The notes: generated from the sequence alone by a model not told the origin. Shown: positions 27,315 to 38,899, numbered from the stretch's first letter. The stretch: 64,000 nt of DNA from Oxalobacteraceae bacterium (GCA_947448025.1 CANFLV010000007.1:62001-126000), one strand, 5' to 3'. Numbers and translations: made by a program.

Positions 27315-27893
27315 TCAGGCCAGATTGTGCGCCACGAAATCCCAGTTCGCCAGATGCCAGAACGACTCGACATACTTCGCGCGGGCATTGCGGTAATCGA
27401 CGTAGTAAGCGTGCTCCCAGACGTCGCAGGTCAGCAGCGGCTTGTCAGCACCAGTCAGCGGGCAGCCGGCGTTGGAGGTATTGGAAATGTCGACTGAACC
27501 ATCGGCTTTTTGCACGAGCCAGGTCCAGCCTGAACCGAAATTGCCGAGAGCGGACTTGGTGAATTCTTCCTTGAATTTATCGAAGGAACCCCATTTGGCA
27601 TTGATCGCCTCAGCCAGCGCGCCAGTCGGTGCGCCGCTGCCGTTTGGCGTCAGGCAATTCCAGTAGAACGTATGGTTCCAGACTTGCGCCGCATTGTTGA
27701 ACAGGCCGCCGGACGATTTGGCAATGATGTCTTCGAGTGAGGCGTTTTCGAATTCAGTACCCTTGATCAGGTTATTCAGGTTCGTCACATAGGTCTGGTG
27801 ATGCTTGCCATAGTGGTACTCGAGCGTCTCGGCAGAGATGTGCGGCTGCAGCGCGTCTTTGGCATACGGCAGTGTCGGCAATGTGTGTTCCAT
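27315..27893 (-). CDS. sodB: Superoxide dismutase, Fe type
   Basis: 192-residue cytoplasmic superoxide dismutase converting superoxide to hydrogen peroxide and oxygen. Metal ligands are visible: His in [11 protein letters not shown], His in NHTFYWNCL, and Asp and His in the [11 protein letters not shown] signature. The [14 protein letters not shown] segment and the Gln/Gly pattern ([10 protein letters not shown]) favour the iron form over manganese. Full length. A terminator lies downstream, and xseA is next on the same strand. Confidence 0.95.
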   Translation of the reverse strand: MEHTLPTLPYAKDALQPHISAETLEYHYGKHHQTYVTNLNNLIKGTEFENASLEDIIAKSSGGLFNNAAQVWNHTFYWNCLTPNGSGAPTGALAEAINAKWGSFDKFKEEFTKSALGNFGSGWTWLVQKADGSVDISNTSNAGCPLTGADKPLLTCDVWEHAYYVDYRNARAKYVESFWHLANWDFVAHNLA

Positions 27894-27993
27894 GCTGGAT
27901 CCTTTATCGTGTTAGGGGAGGGGTAATTTCGAAAGTTGCCTATTGTATGACGGATGCGATTCGCTTGCTTTGTCGATGTCATATCACGTCGAT

Positions 27994-29355
27994 TCAATCA
28001 AGCGTTGCCTGCACGCGTGTAATGCCGACATCGGCCACGCCTTCGGCCATGTGCAGATGGATCGTGTCCTTCACACCCAGCTGCTGCGGCGAGCGCAAGA
28101 CCTGGCCTTTGGCATTGGTCACGATTGCATAACCGCGCTCGAGCGTGCGCTGCGGATTAAGCAGTTCGAGCTGGGCGTTCAGTGCCGCCAGCGTCTGCCT
28201 GGCGGTAGTCTTACGTGCCGCGCTGCAGGTGGCCATGCGCCGCATCGATTCTGCGAGTAGGGCACGCTGCGGCAAAGTGCTTGGCTTGCGCGCCTCGAGG
28301 CGCATCTGCAGCCGCGACAGTGCATGGCGTGAGGTGTCCAGCGGGATGCGCGTGGCGTGGCCGAGGCGGTTTTGCAAATTTTGCAATTTCAGCTGCGCCT
28401 GCGTAATTACCGCTGCAGGGCTTACCAGGCGGTGCGCGAGCCAGTCCAGCGACTGTCCGGCGTCAGCGATATGGCGGCGAAACGCCTGTTGCAAATCACT
28501 GGCTTGGGTTTCCAGCATGGCCAGCCAATCCGCGCGCGCCGTCGTTGCCATCTCCGCTGCTGCCGTAGGTGTCGGCGCGCGCAGGTCGGCGGCAAAGTCC
28601 GCGATGGTGAAATCGGTTTCGTGACCCACCCCGGAGATGACCGGCATGGCGCAGCCGGCGATGGTGCGGGCGACGACTTCTTCATTGAAGGACCAGAGGT
28701 CTTCAATACTGCCCCCGCCGCGACAGACGAGCAAGACATCGCATTCGGCACGCGCGGAGGCGGTGGCGATCGCCTGGGCGATTTTATTGCCGGCGCCTTC
28801 GCCCTGTACCGGCGTTGGATACAGGATCACGCGCACATGCGGCGCGCGCCGGCGCAGCGTGCTGAGGATGTCGCGCAAAGCGGCCGCCTGGGGGCTGGTG
28901 ACAATGCCGATGGTGCGCGCAAATGATGGCAAAGACCGTTTGTTGGCAGGGTCGAACAGGCCCTCGGCCTGCAATTGCGCCTTCAGGCGCAGGAAGGCTT
29001 CATACAGATTGCCCACGCCAGCGCGCCGGATCGCTTCAACACTGAGCTGGTAATCGCCGCGCGGCGCATACAGCGTCACCAGCGCGCGCACTTCGACCCG
29101 GTCGCCTTCACGCGGCGAAAAATCGGCGTATTGGGCGCGGCCGCGAAACATCACCGCGCGCACCTGTGCACCATCGTCTTTCAGCGTGAAATACCAGTGA
29201 CCGGAAGCGGCGCGCGTGAAATTGGAAATCTCACCGGCGATCCAGCACAGCGGAAAACTGCGCTCGAGCATGCGCGCGACGGCCTGGTTCAGGGCCGTCA
29301 CGCTCATCACCGTTGGCGGTGTCGAGGCGCCATCGCTGTTGCCGCGGGGGATCAA
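27994..29355 (-). CDS. xseA: Exodeoxyribonuclease VII large subunit
   Basis: 453-residue catalytic subunit of exonuclease VII, which degrades single-stranded DNA with XseB. An N-terminal OB-fold ([27 protein letters not shown]) precedes the catalytic domain with [34 protein letters not shown] and [28 protein letters not shown], then a coiled-coil segment and a short C-terminal module [12 protein letters not shown] at 29355 is preferred because GGAG lies six bases upstream; ATG 29307 and TTG 29385 are alternatives. XseB is not in the window. Confidence 0.92.
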   Translation of the reverse strand: MIPRGNSDGASTPPTVMSVTALNQAVARMLERSFPLCWIAGEISNFTRAASGHWYFTLKDDGAQVRAVMFRGRAQYADFSPREGDRVEVRALVTLYAPRGDYQLSVEAIRRAGVGNLYEAFLRLKAQLQAEGLFDPANKRSLPSFARTIGIVTSPQAAALRDILSTLRRRAPHVRVILYPTPVQGEGAGNKIAQAIATASARAECDVLLVCRGGGSIEDLWSFNEEVVARTIAGCAMPVISGVGHETDFTIADFAADLRAPTPTAAAEMATTARADWLAMLETQASDLQQAFRRHIADAGQSLDWLAHRLVSPAAVITQAQLKLQNLQNRLGHATRIPLDTSRHALSRLQMRLEARKPSTLPQRALLAESMRRMATCSAARKTTARQTLAALNAQLELLNPQRTLERGYAIVTNAKGQVLRSPQQLGVKDTIHLHMAEGVADVGITRVQATLD

Positions 29356-29538
29356 GTGATACTCCGAGGTAAATTCTGTCCACAAATAGCACGTAAGTGC
29401 TTATGACACTGATGTATGCGATAAAGCATGAGGCTGGTTTTCTAAGTAGTTGATTTTTATAATGAAATTCGCCTGCTCAATTTCTAGGCATAAATATTTA
29501 GTCGTTTCAAATCAAGTGTTTAAGTGCCATCCCCAAAC

Positions 29539-29559
29539 TTACCCACAAAGTTATCCACA
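29539..29559 (+). promoter_or_regulatory. Two tandem DnaA-box-like 9-mers between xseA and exbB
   Basis: TTATCCACA (29551-29559) is a perfect match to the DnaA box. TTACCCACA (29539-29547) is a close match in the same orientation, 12 bases upstream. They lie in the roughly 330-bp divergent region that also contains a TATAAT (29458-29463). They could couple the exbB operon or xseA to DnaA, or merely titrate it. No origin is suggested by the neighbouring genes. Confidence 0.5.
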
Positions 29560-29685
29560 GATTTTGTGCAGAACTTTGGATCTGGCAACGCAACAGCGTG
29601 ACGGCAATGCGGCAGAGTCCTTGCTCCATCGGGCGCTACACGGTACATTCATCACCCAGACGTTTGAATCAAAGAAGGAATCCTC

Positions 29686-30291
29686 TTGTTCGCCATTATT
29701 CAAGCTGCAGGCTGGCCGATCTGGTTCCTGCTGATCGCTTCGATCATTGCGCTGTCGCTGATTATCGAACGCTTATTGTACCTGCGCCGGGTGCAAATCC
29801 TGCCGCCGAAACTGCTCGAAGAAGTGATCCGCGTCTATCACAATGGCAAGATCACGGCCGAGGTCGTGCAAAAGCTGGATCAGAGTTCACCGCTCGGCCA
29901 CGTTCTGGCCGCAGCCCTGCGCAACATCAATGCGCCGCGCGAGATCATGAAAGAAGCGATCGAAGAAGCGGGCAGGGGCACGGCGCACACGCTCGAACGT
30001 TTCCTGACGACCTTGGGCACGATCGCGTCGCTGGCGCCGCTGATGGGATTGTTCGGTACCATCGTCGGCATGATCGAGATTTTCGGTGCGCAAAACGCCG
30101 CCGGCGCGAATCCGGCGCAACTCGCACATGGTATTTCTGTGGCCCTATATAACACCGCCTTCGGTATTGCCATCGCCATGCCGGCGCTGGTGTTTTACCG
30201 GCATTTTCGCGCCCTCGTCGACAGCTACATTCTCGACATGGAGCAGCAAGCCGTGAAATTCGTCGACGTCGTGCACGGCGCGCGCAAGTAA
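29686..30291 (+). CDS. exbB: ExbB/TolQ-family proton channel protein
   Basis: 201-residue inner-membrane protein with three transmembrane segments: about 7-27 (GWPIWFLLIASIIALSLIIE), and two in the second half (TLGTIASLAPLMGLFGTIVGMIEIF and GISVALYNTAFGIAIAMPALVFYRHF). With ExbD it forms the proton-driven motor that energises TonB-type transport. The start is TTG at 29686 with AAGGAA just upstream. It heads a gene series with exbD, lpxK, trm112 and kdsB. No tonB is nearby, so a role in another envelope process is possible. Confidence 0.92.
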   Translation: MFAIIQAAGWPIWFLLIASIIALSLIIERLLYLRRVQILPPKLLEEVIRVYHNGKITAEVVQKLDQSSPLGHVLAAALRNINAPREIMKEAIEEAGRGTAHTLERFLTTLGTIASLAPLMGLFGTIVGMIEIFGAQNAAGANPAQLAHGISVALYNTAFGIAIAMPALVFYRHFRALVDSYILDMEQQAVKFVDVVHGARK

Positions 30292-30301
30292 GGCGGTGCG
30301 C

Positions 30302-30736
30302 ATGAATTTTCGAAAAGGCCGCCATCGCGAAGATCCGGAAATCAATCTGATTCCCTTCATCGACGTCTTGCTGGTGATCCTGATCTTCCTCATGGTCACG
30401 ACTACGTATAGTAAATTCACGGCGCTGCAGATCACCCTACCCACGGCCGACGCCGAAAAGGCCATGCAGCGCCCCTTCGAGATCAATGTCGCCGTCGACG
30501 TGCAAGGCCGCTATGCGATCAATAATGTGCGCGTTGCCGTGGCCGACCCTGCTGCTCTGGCGGAAGAGCTCAAAAATGCCGCCGCCGGCAAGACCGAAGC
30601 GACCAAGGATGCGGTCGTGATCATCAATGCCGATGCACTGGCCACGCACCAGACGGTGATCAATGTGCTGGAAGCGGCGCGCCTGGCTGGCTTCGATAAA
30701 GTCACCTTCGCCGCGCAAACCCGCCGCAAGAAATAG
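30302..30736 (+). CDS. exbD: ExbD/TolR-family protein
   Basis: 144-residue single-pass inner-membrane protein. The short cytoplasmic segment EINLIPFIDVLLVILIFLMV contains the membrane Asp essential for proton conduction in this family, and a periplasmic domain of about 100 residues follows. The ATG at 30302 is preceded by AAGGCGG. It lies 10 bases after exbB, in the same operon. Confidence 0.92.
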   Translation: MNFRKGRHREDPEINLIPFIDVLLVILIFLMVTTTYSKFTALQITLPTADAEKAMQRPFEINVAVDVQGRYAINNVRVAVADPAALAEELKNAAAGKTEATKDAVVIINADALATHQTVINVLEAARLAGFDKVTFAAQTRRKK

Positions 30737-30771
30737 ACGACACCCAAACCAGCAGCAAAGGAATCCGCCGT

Positions 30772-31785
30772 TTGTCCTTCCAGCCATCCCGATTTGAATC
30801 CCTGATTACTGACAGCTGGTCGCGGCGTGGCGTGCTGGCCTGCGTTTTGTGGCCGCTGGCGCAGGTATTCGGCACCTTATCGGCATTGCGCCGCGCACTG
30901 TATCGACATGGACTCTTGCGCAGTCTGCGCCTGCCGATACCGGTGATCATCGTCGGTAATATTTTCATTGGTGGCACCGGCAAGACGCCCTTGACGATCT
31001 GGCTTGTCGACGCGCTGCGCGAGGCCGGCTTTTGCCCCGGCGTGATCGCGCGCGGCTATGGCGCGCAAGCGCACACGGCGCGTCCGGTCACGCCAGCCAG
31101 TTTGGCGCAGGAAGTCGGCGATGAACCGCTGCTCATTGTTGGTCGTACTGGTGTGCCCATGGTCGTCGGGCGCGACCGCGTCGCTGCAGCGCAAGCACTG
31201 CTGGTGCTGCATCCTGAAGTCGACTTGATCATTTCCGACGACGGCTTGCAGCACTATCGCCTCGCCCGTGACATCGAAATTGTCCTCTGCGACAGTCGTG
31301 GCAATGGCAATGGCTGGCTGCTGCCGGCCGGTCCTTTGCGTGAAGCCGCCAGCCGTCGTCGTGATTTCAGCGTCGTCAATGGCGTCGATGCCGGTCCCGG
31401 CCAATTCACGATGCAGCTTCTCGGCCAGTTCGCCCAACAGTTAGCCGAGCCCCATCAGCGACTGCCGCTGGGCAGTCTGCCGCAGGCCGGTATGCTGGCG
31501 GCTGCCGGTATCGGCAACCCCGGGCGCTACTTTGCGCTGCTGCGGGATGCGGGTCTCGTCTTCGATGAATTGCCGCTGCCGGATCATTTTGCGTACACCG
31601 AAGATCCATTCGCAGGCCTGTCGGCGCAGATCATCCTGATCACAGAGAAGGATGCAGTAAAATGTCGTCAACATCCGGAGCTGAAAAATGACCCGCGCAT
31701 CTGGGTCGTACCGGTCGAAGCGCACATCGATGCTGCGCTCGCTGAACAAATAGTGGAGAAACTGCGTGGATACCCGATTGCTTGA
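30772..31785 (+). CDS. lpxK: Tetraacyldisaccharide 4'-kinase (lipid A synthesis)
   Basis: 337-residue membrane-associated kinase that phosphorylates the 4' position of the lipid A disaccharide precursor. An N-terminal amphipathic or membrane segment precedes the Walker A-like motif in [32 protein letters not shown]-type ([12 protein letters not shown]) and [11 protein letters not shown] follow, as usual for LpxK. The start is TTG at 30772 with AAAGGA upstream. Its 3' end overlaps trm112 by 20 bases. Confidence 0.95.
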   Translation: MSFQPSRFESLITDSWSRRGVLACVLWPLAQVFGTLSALRRALYRHGLLRSLRLPIPVIIVGNIFIGGTGKTPLTIWLVDALREAGFCPGVIARGYGAQAHTARPVTPASLAQEVGDEPLLIVGRTGVPMVVGRDRVAAAQALLVLHPEVDLIISDDGLQHYRLARDIEIVLCDSRGNGNGWLLPAGPLREAASRRRDFSVVNGVDAGPGQFTMQLLGQFAQQLAEPHQRLPLGSLPQAGMLAAAGIGNPGRYFALLRDAGLVFDELPLPDHFAYTEDPFAGLSAQIILITEKDAVKCRQHPELKNDPRIWVVPVEAHIDAALAEQIVEKLRGYPIA

Positions 31786-31954
31786 TATTCTTGTCTGCCC
31801 GATCTGCAAGGGGCCGCTGACGCTGGACAAAAAAGCCCAGGAGCTGAGCTGCAATGCCGACAAACTGGCCTTTCCGATCCGTGACGGTATTCCCATCATG
31901 TGGGTCGATCAGGCGCGTGACCTGAATGCGCCGACGGCAGCTGTCGCCGACTGA
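31766..31954 (+). CDS. Trm112/YcaR-family small protein
   Basis: 62-residue protein of the DUF343/Trm112 family. It contains [12 protein letters not shown], with a Cys pair like one half of a zinc knuckle, and [19 protein letters not shown]. The start is GTG at 31766, inside the lpxK end, with GTGGAG upstream. Family members are small partner or stabiliser proteins. The position between lpxK and kdsB is typical of proteobacteria. Confidence 0.92.
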   Translation: MDTRLLDILVCPICKGPLTLDKKAQELSCNADKLAFPIRDGIPIMWVDQARDLNAPTAAVAD

Positions 31955-31958
31955 AGTG

Positions 31959-32711
31959 ATGGCCTTTACCGTCGTTATCCCGGCGCGCCTCGCCTCGACC
32001 CGACTGCCCAATAAGCCACTGGCGGACCTCGGCGGCAAACCCATGGTCGTGCGCGTGGCCGAGCGCGCGAAACTGGCCGGTGCCGCGCAAGTGATCGTCG
32101 CCACTGATCATGCCGATATCGTCGCTGCCTGCCGCGAGCACGGCGTCATCACGCAGATAACGCGCGCCGACCATCCCTCCGGCACCGACCGCATCGCGGA
32201 AGTCGCGCTGGCACTGGGCTTGCCAGCCGATGCCGTCGTGGTCAATGTACAAGGCGACGAGCCGCTGATCGAACCGGCGCTGATCAAGGCGACTGCCGCC
32301 TGTATCACGGCCGGCGTGCCGATGGCGACTGCAGCGCATGCCATCCATGTCGCCGCCGATGTCTTTAATCCGAATGTGGTGAAGGTCGTGCTCGACAAGA
32401 ATGGCCGCGCCCTGTATTTTTCGCGCGCGGCGATCCCCTGGCATCGCGACGGTTTTGCGCTGTCACATGAGACGCTGCCGGCGGGCTATGCGCCATTACG
32501 TCACATCGGCATTTACGCTTACACCCAGGCTTTTTTGCAAGCTTATCCGACGCTGTCGCAGTCGCCATTGGAACAAGTCGAAGCGCTCGAGCAGCTGCGC
32601 GTGCTCTGGCATGGCTACCCGATCGCAGTGCATATTACGGACACGGTGCCGGCTGCCGGCGTCGATACTGCAGAGGATCTGGTGCGGGTAAAACAGTTTT
32701 TTGCGGGCTAA
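31959..32711 (+). CDS. kdsB: CMP-KDO synthetase (3-deoxy-manno-octulosonate cytidylyltransferase)
   Basis: 250-residue enzyme that activates KDO with CTP for attachment to lipid A. The nucleotide-binding start [19 protein letters not shown] is diagnostic, with [29 protein letters not shown] and YFSRAAIPW further along. ATG 31959 matches the family start; the longer frame from 31926 runs back into the upstream gene. It lies four bases after trm112. Confidence 0.95.
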   Translation: MAFTVVIPARLASTRLPNKPLADLGGKPMVVRVAERAKLAGAAQVIVATDHADIVAACREHGVITQITRADHPSGTDRIAEVALALGLPADAVVVNVQGDEPLIEPALIKATAACITAGVPMATAAHAIHVAADVFNPNVVKVVLDKNGRALYFSRAAIPWHRDGFALSHETLPAGYAPLRHIGIYAYTQAFLQAYPTLSQSPLEQVEALEQLRVLWHGYPIAVHITDTVPAAGVDTAEDLVRVKQFFAG

Positions 32712-32848
32712 GTTGATGTAATTCACGCCCGAAACGATGCGCCATTAAATTTTTGTGGTAAGTTTCATGCAAAGTTAATGTGTAAAAATATAACGAAGTA
32801 TCCGTAGAGGCCCTCAGATAATGGCCAAAGCGGGTAATTAGAGACTAG

Positions 32849-33574
<726 letters not shown>

Positions 33575-33579
33575 GGAAA

Positions 33580-33608
33580 AGCGGACCGCAGTGTCCGCTT
33601 TTTTTTTG
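33580..33608 (+). terminator. Rho-independent terminator after adk
   Basis: The 7-bp stem AGCGGAC / GTCCGCT with a six-base loop is followed by nine or ten T residues, five bases after the adk stop. Confidence 0.92.
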
Positions 33609-33848
33609 CTCAATGAAAAGAACGCAACAAGTGCAGACAGTTGAAGCCAGCCCGGGCACTCCAATATAAAAGGGCAAGGTAAAGTTTCGCAGTACGCAGC
33701 AAGCGGAGTGAGACAAATGCGAGTTGGCCTGTAGGGTTCCGCCGTATTTGTTGTGCGCCGTGTCTCGTAGTCGAATGGCGCGCCGGTCGCACGGAATATT
33801 GTCGGCAGGCGGCCGAACTTTGTCGCAAAAAATATGGAGGAGTCAACC

Positions 33849-36011
33849 ATGGCAACAGCAGGTTTGTGGTTCGCCGTAGCATGTGGCGTCATTGCCGTGA
33901 TCTACGGCATGGCAACGCGCAGTTGGATCCTGAAGCAGGATCCCGGCAATGCGCGCATGCAGGAAATCGCTGCCGCGATCCAGACAGGCGCTGCCGCCTA
34001 TCTGGCGCGGCAATATCGCACCATCGCAACTGTCGGCGCGGTCCTATTCGTGGCCATCGCGCTGCTCCCGGGTCTGGGTTTGACGACGGCATTGGGATTC
34101 CTGCTCGGAGCGGTCCTCTCCGGCGCCTGTGGCTTCATCGGCATGAATGTCTCGGTGCGCGCGAACGTGCGCACGGCGCAGGCGGCGACCAAAGGTATGA
34201 ATGAAGCCTTGAATGTCGCCTTCAAGGGCGGGGCGATTACCGGCATGTTAGTGGTCGGCCTTGGCCTGCTCGGTGTGACGCTGTTCTTCTGGTACCTCAA
34301 CACGGCGGCTCACACCGGCGCAGCCACCCAGCATGATGTCTTGAAACCCTTGATCGGCCTGGCCTTCGGCGCGTCATTGATCTCCATTTTTGCGCGACTT
34401 GGTGGCGGTATTTTTACCAAGGGTGCCGATGTCGGCGCCGATCTGGTCGGCAAAGTCGAAGCCGGCATTCCGGAAGACGATCCGCGTAATCCTGCCGTCA
34501 TCGCCGATAACGTCGGCGACAATGTCGGTGACTGCGCCGGCATGGCTGCGGATCTATTTGAAACCTATGTCGTCACATTGATCGCTACCATGCTGCTCGG
34601 CGCGCTCGTGGTCAAGGGTTTCGAAGCCGAGGCCGTGCTGTATCCGCTGATGCTGGGCGCCGTCTCCATCCTCGCCTCGATCGTCGGCTGCTCAATGGTC
34701 AAGGCGCAGCCGGGCAAGAAAATCATGTCGGCCCTGTACCTGGGTCTGTGGTGGGCGGCCGGCCTGTCCATGATCGGATTTGCGGTCGTGACCTGGCAGG
34801 TAATGCCGGCAGAAATGCGCGTGTCCATGCTCGGTTCAACCCTGGTCGGCATCGTCTTGACAGGGCTCATGGTCTACATCACCGAGTACTATACAGGCAC
34901 CGATTTCGCGCCTGTCCAGCATGTGGCGCAGGCTTCAACCACAGGCCATGGCACCAACATCATCGCCGGACTTGGCGTCTCGATGAAATCGACGGCCTAT
35001 CCGGTGCTGGCAGTCTGCGTGGCGATTCTCGTGTCTTACCAGCTCGGCGGCCTGTATGGCATCGCCATTGCCGCGACCTCAATGCTGTCAATGGCGGGCA
35101 TCATCGTCGCGCTCGACGCGTATGGCCCGATCACGGATAACGCTGGCGGCATCGCCGAAATGTCGCACATGCCGGAGTCGGTGCGCGCCATTACCGATCC
35201 GCTCGATGCGGTCGGCAATACCACCAAGGCCGTCACAAAAGGCTACGCGATTGGTTCTGCCGGACTCGCCGCCCTTGTGCTGTTTGCCGATTACACGCAT
35301 GCGCTGGATTCGGTCGGCAAGAGCACGTCCTTTGATTTGTCCAATCCCCTGGTCATCGTCGGCCTGTTCATAGGCGGGCTGATTCCCTACCTGTTTGGCG
35401 CGATGGCGATGGAGGCGGTCGGGCGTGCCGCCGGCGCCGTCGTGGTCGAAGTGCGACGGCAGTTCCGCGATATCAAGGGCATCATGGATGGCAGCGGCAA
35501 GCCTGAATATGACAAGGCCGTCGACATGCTCACCACGGCCGCGATAAAGGAAATGATCGTGCCTTCACTCTTGCCAGTGATCGTGCCAATTCTCGTAGGC
35601 CTCATTCTTGGACCAGCAGCGCTGGGCGGCTTGCTCATGGGCGCCATCGTCACCGGCCTGTTTGTGGCGATCTCGATGACGACCGGCGGGGGCGCGTGGG
35701 ACAACGCGAAAAAATATATCGAAGATGGTCATCATGGTGGCAAAGGCTCAGAGGCGCACAAGGCGGCCGTGACGGGTGATACGGTCGGAGACCCCTACAA
35801 GGACACGGCCGGACCCGCCGTCAATCCGCTCATCAAGATCATCAATATCGTTGCCTTGCTGCTGGTGCCCTTGTTGCCGGCGACTGGCATGCATATCGAT
35901 AGTGGCCATGTGGCGGTCGCAGCGGCAGCGGTGGCAAAGGTGGCGCCAGCACCAGTCATGCCCGCCGCTGAACCGACGGCATCGGCAGTGCCGGCATCGG
36001 TCAAACCTTAA
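33849..36011 (+). CDS. hppA: Membrane-bound proton-pumping pyrophosphatase, K+-independent type
   Basis: 720-residue polytopic membrane pyrophosphatase that couples PPi hydrolysis to ion pumping. The catalytic loop [20 protein letters not shown], then [20 protein letters not shown], is intact, as are the second acidic motif [16 protein letters not shown] and the C-terminal [18 protein letters not shown]. The motif [10 protein letters not shown] has Lys then Thr three residues later, the combination known for K+-independent H+ pumps rather than K+-dependent ones. The start is ATG 33849 with GGAGG eight bases upstream. About 40 Ala/Pro-rich residues extend the C-terminus. A perfect hairpin terminator follows. 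Confidence 0.95.
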   Translation: MATAGLWFAVACGVIAVIYGMATRSWILKQDPGNARMQEIAAAIQTGAAAYLARQYRTIATVGAVLFVAIALLPGLGLTTALGFLLGAVLSGACGFIGMNVSVRANVRTAQAATKGMNEALNVAFKGGAITGMLVVGLGLLGVTLFFWYLNTAAHTGAATQHDVLKPLIGLAFGASLISIFARLGGGIFTKGADVGADLVGKVEAGIPEDDPRNPAVIADNVGDNVGDCAGMAADLFETYVVTLIATMLLGALVVKGFEAEAVLYPLMLGAVSILASIVGCSMVKAQPGKKIMSALYLGLWWAAGLSMIGFAVVTWQVMPAEMRVSMLGSTLVGIVLTGLMVYITEYYTGTDFAPVQHVAQASTTGHGTNIIAGLGVSMKSTAYPVLAVCVAILVSYQLGGLYGIAIAATSMLSMAGIIVALDAYGPITDNAGGIAEMSHMPESVRAITDPLDAVGNTTKAVTKGYAIGSAGLAALVLFADYTHALDSVGKSTSFDLSNPLVIVGLFIGGLIPYLFGAMAMEAVGRAAGAVVVEVRRQFRDIKGIMDGSGKPEYDKAVDMLTTAAIKEMIVPSLLPVIVPILVGLILGPAALGGLLMGAIVTGLFVAISMTTGGGAWDNAKKYIEDGHHGGKGSEAHKAAVTGDTVGDPYKDTAGPAVNPLIKIINIVALLLVPLLPATGMHIDSGHVAVAAAAVAKVAPAPVMPAAEPTASAVPASVKP

Positions 36012-36026
36012 TCGTTCTCAAGTTCA

Positions 36027-36050
36027 AAAGGCAGCCGCGGCTGCCTTTTT
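36027..36050 (+). terminator. Rho-independent terminator after hppA
   Basis: A perfect 22-base palindrome with arms AAAGGCAGCCG / CGGCTGCCTTT, followed by further T residues, lies 16 bases after the stop. Confidence 0.88.
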
Positions 36051-36139
36051 GTTTGTGCGCGGCAATTGTCGCTGGAATGATTGTGAGCCTGCGCGAATGT
36101 GTGCATCATTATCTTTTTTCATCATTTACAGAGGTCGTC

Positions 36140-36898
36140 ATGCAAATCCAGGACAACGTTTTCATCATCACCGGCGGCGCATCCGGTCTCGGTAGTGCTA
36201 CTGCGCGCATGCTCGCAGGACTTGGCGGCAAGGTCGTGCTGGCTGACGTGCAGGTCGAAGCAGGTGAAAAGCTGGCAGCCGAACTGCATGGCAGCTTTGT
36301 GAAATGCGATGTCACTGCCGAAGCTGACGGTATGGCCGTGGTCGCCGCAGCCACGGCAATGGGCACCCTGCGTGGCCTCGTTAATTGCGCTGGCGTCGCA
36401 CCGGCCGTGAAAACCTTGGGTAAGGAAGGGCCGCATCCGCTGGACGTATTCCAGCGCACCATCGCCATCAACCTGATCGGCACCTTCAACATGGCTCGCC
36501 TGGCAGCAGCGGCGATGGCAAAAAATGAGGTCACAGCTGACGGCGAGCGCGGCGTGATCATTAATACTGCATCGGTAGCGGCCTTCGATGGTCAGATGGG
36601 CCAGGTCGCTTATGGCGCATCAAAAGCAGCCGTGGCAGGCATGACCCTGCCGATGGCGCGCGACCTGTCACGCAATGCGATCCGCGTGATGACGATCGCG
36701 CCGGGAATTTTCGAAACGCCCATGTTGCTCGGTATGCCGCAGGAAGTGCAGGATGCCTTGGGCGCGATGGTGCCGTTCCCGCCGCGCCTCGGTCGTCCGG
36801 CTGAATATGCGCAGCTAGCCCGTTCGATTTTCGAAAACGTCATGCTCAATGGCGAAACTATCCGTCTCGATGGCGCCATCCGCATGGCGGCAAAATAA
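36140..36898 (+). CDS. SDR-family 3-hydroxyacyl-CoA dehydrogenase-like protein
   Basis: 252-residue short-chain dehydrogenase/reductase. It has the cofactor motif TGGASGLG (about 12-19), acidic Asp after the second strand (ADVQ) favouring NAD+, the NCAG-type NCAGVAPA, a catalytic Ser in [10 protein letters not shown] and the YGASK active site. Overall it resembles type-2 3-hydroxyacyl-CoA dehydrogenases of fatty-acid or branched-chain degradation. The start is ATG 36140 with GAGG upstream. The monocistronic context gives no further substrate hint. Confidence 0.88.
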   Translation: MQIQDNVFIITGGASGLGSATARMLAGLGGKVVLADVQVEAGEKLAAELHGSFVKCDVTAEADGMAVVAAATAMGTLRGLVNCAGVAPAVKTLGKEGPHPLDVFQRTIAINLIGTFNMARLAAAAMAKNEVTADGERGVIINTASVAAFDGQMGQVAYGASKAAVAGMTLPMARDLSRNAIRVMTIAPGIFETPMLLGMPQEVQDALGAMVPFPPRLGRPAEYAQLARSIFENVMLNGETIRLDGAIRMAAK

Positions 36899-36983
36899 GA
36901 TCACCCGGCATCGCAGGATAATTCTTGTGGTGCCGATGCAGTCCTTGCTCCACAAAAATGCCAGTCCCTGATAATCTTTGCCT

Positions 36984-38210
36984 ATGGGACTCAAAAAGAA
37001 AACAGGCTTGGTATTGTCGGGAGGCGGCGCACGCGCGGCCTACCAGGTCGGTGTCTTGCAAGGCATCGCGAAAATCCTCGGCGAAGCCGGCATGCCGTCG
37101 GAGAAAAATCCCTACGATATCATTTGCGGCACCTCCGCCGGCGCGATCAATGCCACGGCGCTGGCCTGTCGCGCCGATGACTTTGGCGATAGCTTGAGCA
37201 AGGTCGTGCAGGTCTGGGAAAATTTCAGTGCCGAACAAGTCTATCGCGCCGACTCCCTCGGCGTATTGCGTTCAGGTGCACGATGGCTGTCGCTGATGTC
37301 GTTTGGCTGGCTGCTACGCACATGGCGCGCCAATCCACCCAATTCCCTCCTCAACAATAGTCCGCTCTCGGACCTCTTGTCGCGCATGCTCGATTTTTCG
37401 CGGCTGCAGAAGGCCCTCAGTAACGGCTCGCTCCACGCGCTGGCTGTGACGGCTTCGTCCTATAGCGCGGGCGACCATCTTACTTTTTACCAAACCGATG
37501 CGCCCATCGAACCCTGGGTGCGCCAGCAGCGTCTGGCCCTGCGCAGTCGTATTGGCATTGATCATTTGCTGGCCTCGTCCGCCATTCCGCTGGTATTTCC
37601 TGCGACGCCCATCGATTGCCAGGGCCATCGCGAATATTTTGGTGACGGCTCGATGCGCCAGACCGCGCCGATTTCGCCGGCCATCCATCTTGGTGCCGAC
37701 AAAGTCCTCATCATTGGCGCCGGCCGTATGAGCGAGCCGGTACGTGTGACGCCAGAATTCGCCAGCTATCCGAGTCTTGCGCAAGTAGCCGGTCATGCCA
37801 TGTCGAGCATCTTTCTTGACAGCCTGTCGGTCGATATCGAGCGCATGAACAGAATTAACCTCACGCTGTCCATGCTCAACGAAGAGCAGCTCGCGAAAAC
37901 GACGCTGCGTCCGATCGAAATGCTGACCATTGCGCCTTCACAGCGCATCGATGAAATCGCCAGCCGTCATGTCGGCAGTCTGCCTGCGCCGGTACGCATG
38001 ATGCTCGGTGGCATAGGCGCGACCGAAGCGCGTGGCGCGGCGCTGGCTTCCTATCTCTTGTTCGAAGCAAGCTATACCCGCGAATTGATGGCGCTGGGTC
38101 GGCATGATGCACAGGCCCACCGCGGCGAGGTGCTGAAATTTTTTGATTTGTCCAATAGCGGCGCGGTTCAGGACGTCGCTGCGGAACGGGCTATGTCATT
38201 CGCAATTTAG
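36984..38210 (+). CDS. Patatin-like phospholipase
   Basis: 408-residue lipid acyl hydrolase. It has the oxyanion-hole GGGARAAYQVG near the N-terminus, the nucleophile Ser in GTSAGAINA and the catalytic Asp in YFGDGSMRQTAPISPAI, so the Ser-Asp dyad is complete. No signal peptide is evident, so it is cytoplasmic or exported by another route. ATG 36984 is chosen over TTG 36978. The stop overlaps the stop of the convergent repeat-protein gene by four bases. Substrate unknown; membrane phospholipid turnover is likely. Confidence 0.88.
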   Translation: MGLKKKTGLVLSGGGARAAYQVGVLQGIAKILGEAGMPSEKNPYDIICGTSAGAINATALACRADDFGDSLSKVVQVWENFSAEQVYRADSLGVLRSGARWLSLMSFGWLLRTWRANPPNSLLNNSPLSDLLSRMLDFSRLQKALSNGSLHALAVTASSYSAGDHLTFYQTDAPIEPWVRQQRLALRSRIGIDHLLASSAIPLVFPATPIDCQGHREYFGDGSMRQTAPISPAIHLGADKVLIIGAGRMSEPVRVTPEFASYPSLAQVAGHAMSSIFLDSLSVDIERMNRINLTLSMLNEEQLAKTTLRPIEMLTIAPSQRIDEIASRHVGSLPAPVRMMLGGIGATEARGAALASYLLFEASYTRELMALGRHDAQAHRGEVLKFFDLSNSGAVQDVAAERAMSFAI

Positions 38211-38533
38211 CGATGGCCATGCTCATGACCATGGCCATGATTGCCATGACCATGGCCGCGATACTCCTGCACATAATAGGGCTGCTGATAATAGTTCTGA
38301 TACTGCACCATCGCCACAGGCGAGGCATACGATTGCACATACACCGGCTGTGGCGCGACATAGACGCGCTGTGGTGCGACATAGACTGGCTGCGGGACAT
38401 AGACCGGTTGGGCATAGGGCGTACCCATGGAGACGGACCAGTTCACATGTTGTGCGAGCGCTAAGGGTGACTGCAGTAACAGTGCAGTGCCGGCGACCAG
38501 GAGTGCGATGGAGAGGGGCGTGCGGATTTTCAT
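38207..38533 (-). CDS. Secreted PVYV-repeat protein with His/Gly-rich tail
   Basis: 108 residues. A signal peptide (MKIRTPLSIALLVAGTALLL, ending near ALA) is followed by five PQPVYVxPQxVYV-type units (about residues 35-75), a Gln/Tyr-rich segment and a C-terminal tail of alternating Gly and His (GHGHGNHGHGHEHGH) that could bind metal. It shares its repeat style with the gene at 23455-23952 but has no Asp-rich tail. ATG 38533 is used; TTG 38548 is an alternative. Function unknown. Confidence 0.78.
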   Translation of the reverse strand: MKIRTPLSIALLVAGTALLLQSPLALAQHVNWSVSMGTPYAQPVYVPQPVYVAPQRVYVAPQPVYVQSYASPVAMVQYQNYYQQPYYVQEYRGHGHGNHGHGHEHGHR

Positions 38534-38899
38534 GGCGATGGCTTTCAATGAATGCGGGGCGGGACTTACAGGTATTAAACGCCGCCGCCGGCATTTCAGG
38601 TGACCTCGTCAGGCAAGCCATCGGTAAGTAGTGCAAGCAGATGTATCATTGTCAAATTGACATTTAATGTCGGCATCCTGCATAGAAAAAATGGGACATT
38701 TCCGCGTCTTGTGCCTCTAACGCTGTTGCAGCGCAAGAAGTAGCGGTTGATTCGCACTGGACAAAACGTTACGCTAGAGTACTTTCGTGCTAAAAAAATA
38801 TAATTAGAATAATAAGTTCCGGATAGTCAAAGATTAAGTATGCGAATTGAGTCACTGTATAACATCACCGCGCCTTCAACCGCGCATGTCGAGGGAGAA
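38534..38899. other. Intergenic region, divergent promoters
   Basis: Separates the leftward PVYV-repeat gene from the rightward barstar-like gene. The right half is A+T-rich and contains a perfect TATAAT (38799-38804) with no good -35 hexamer at 16-18 bases. An in-frame ATG at 38840 could extend the barstar-like protein by 20 residues. Nothing else is supported. Confidence 0.4.
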
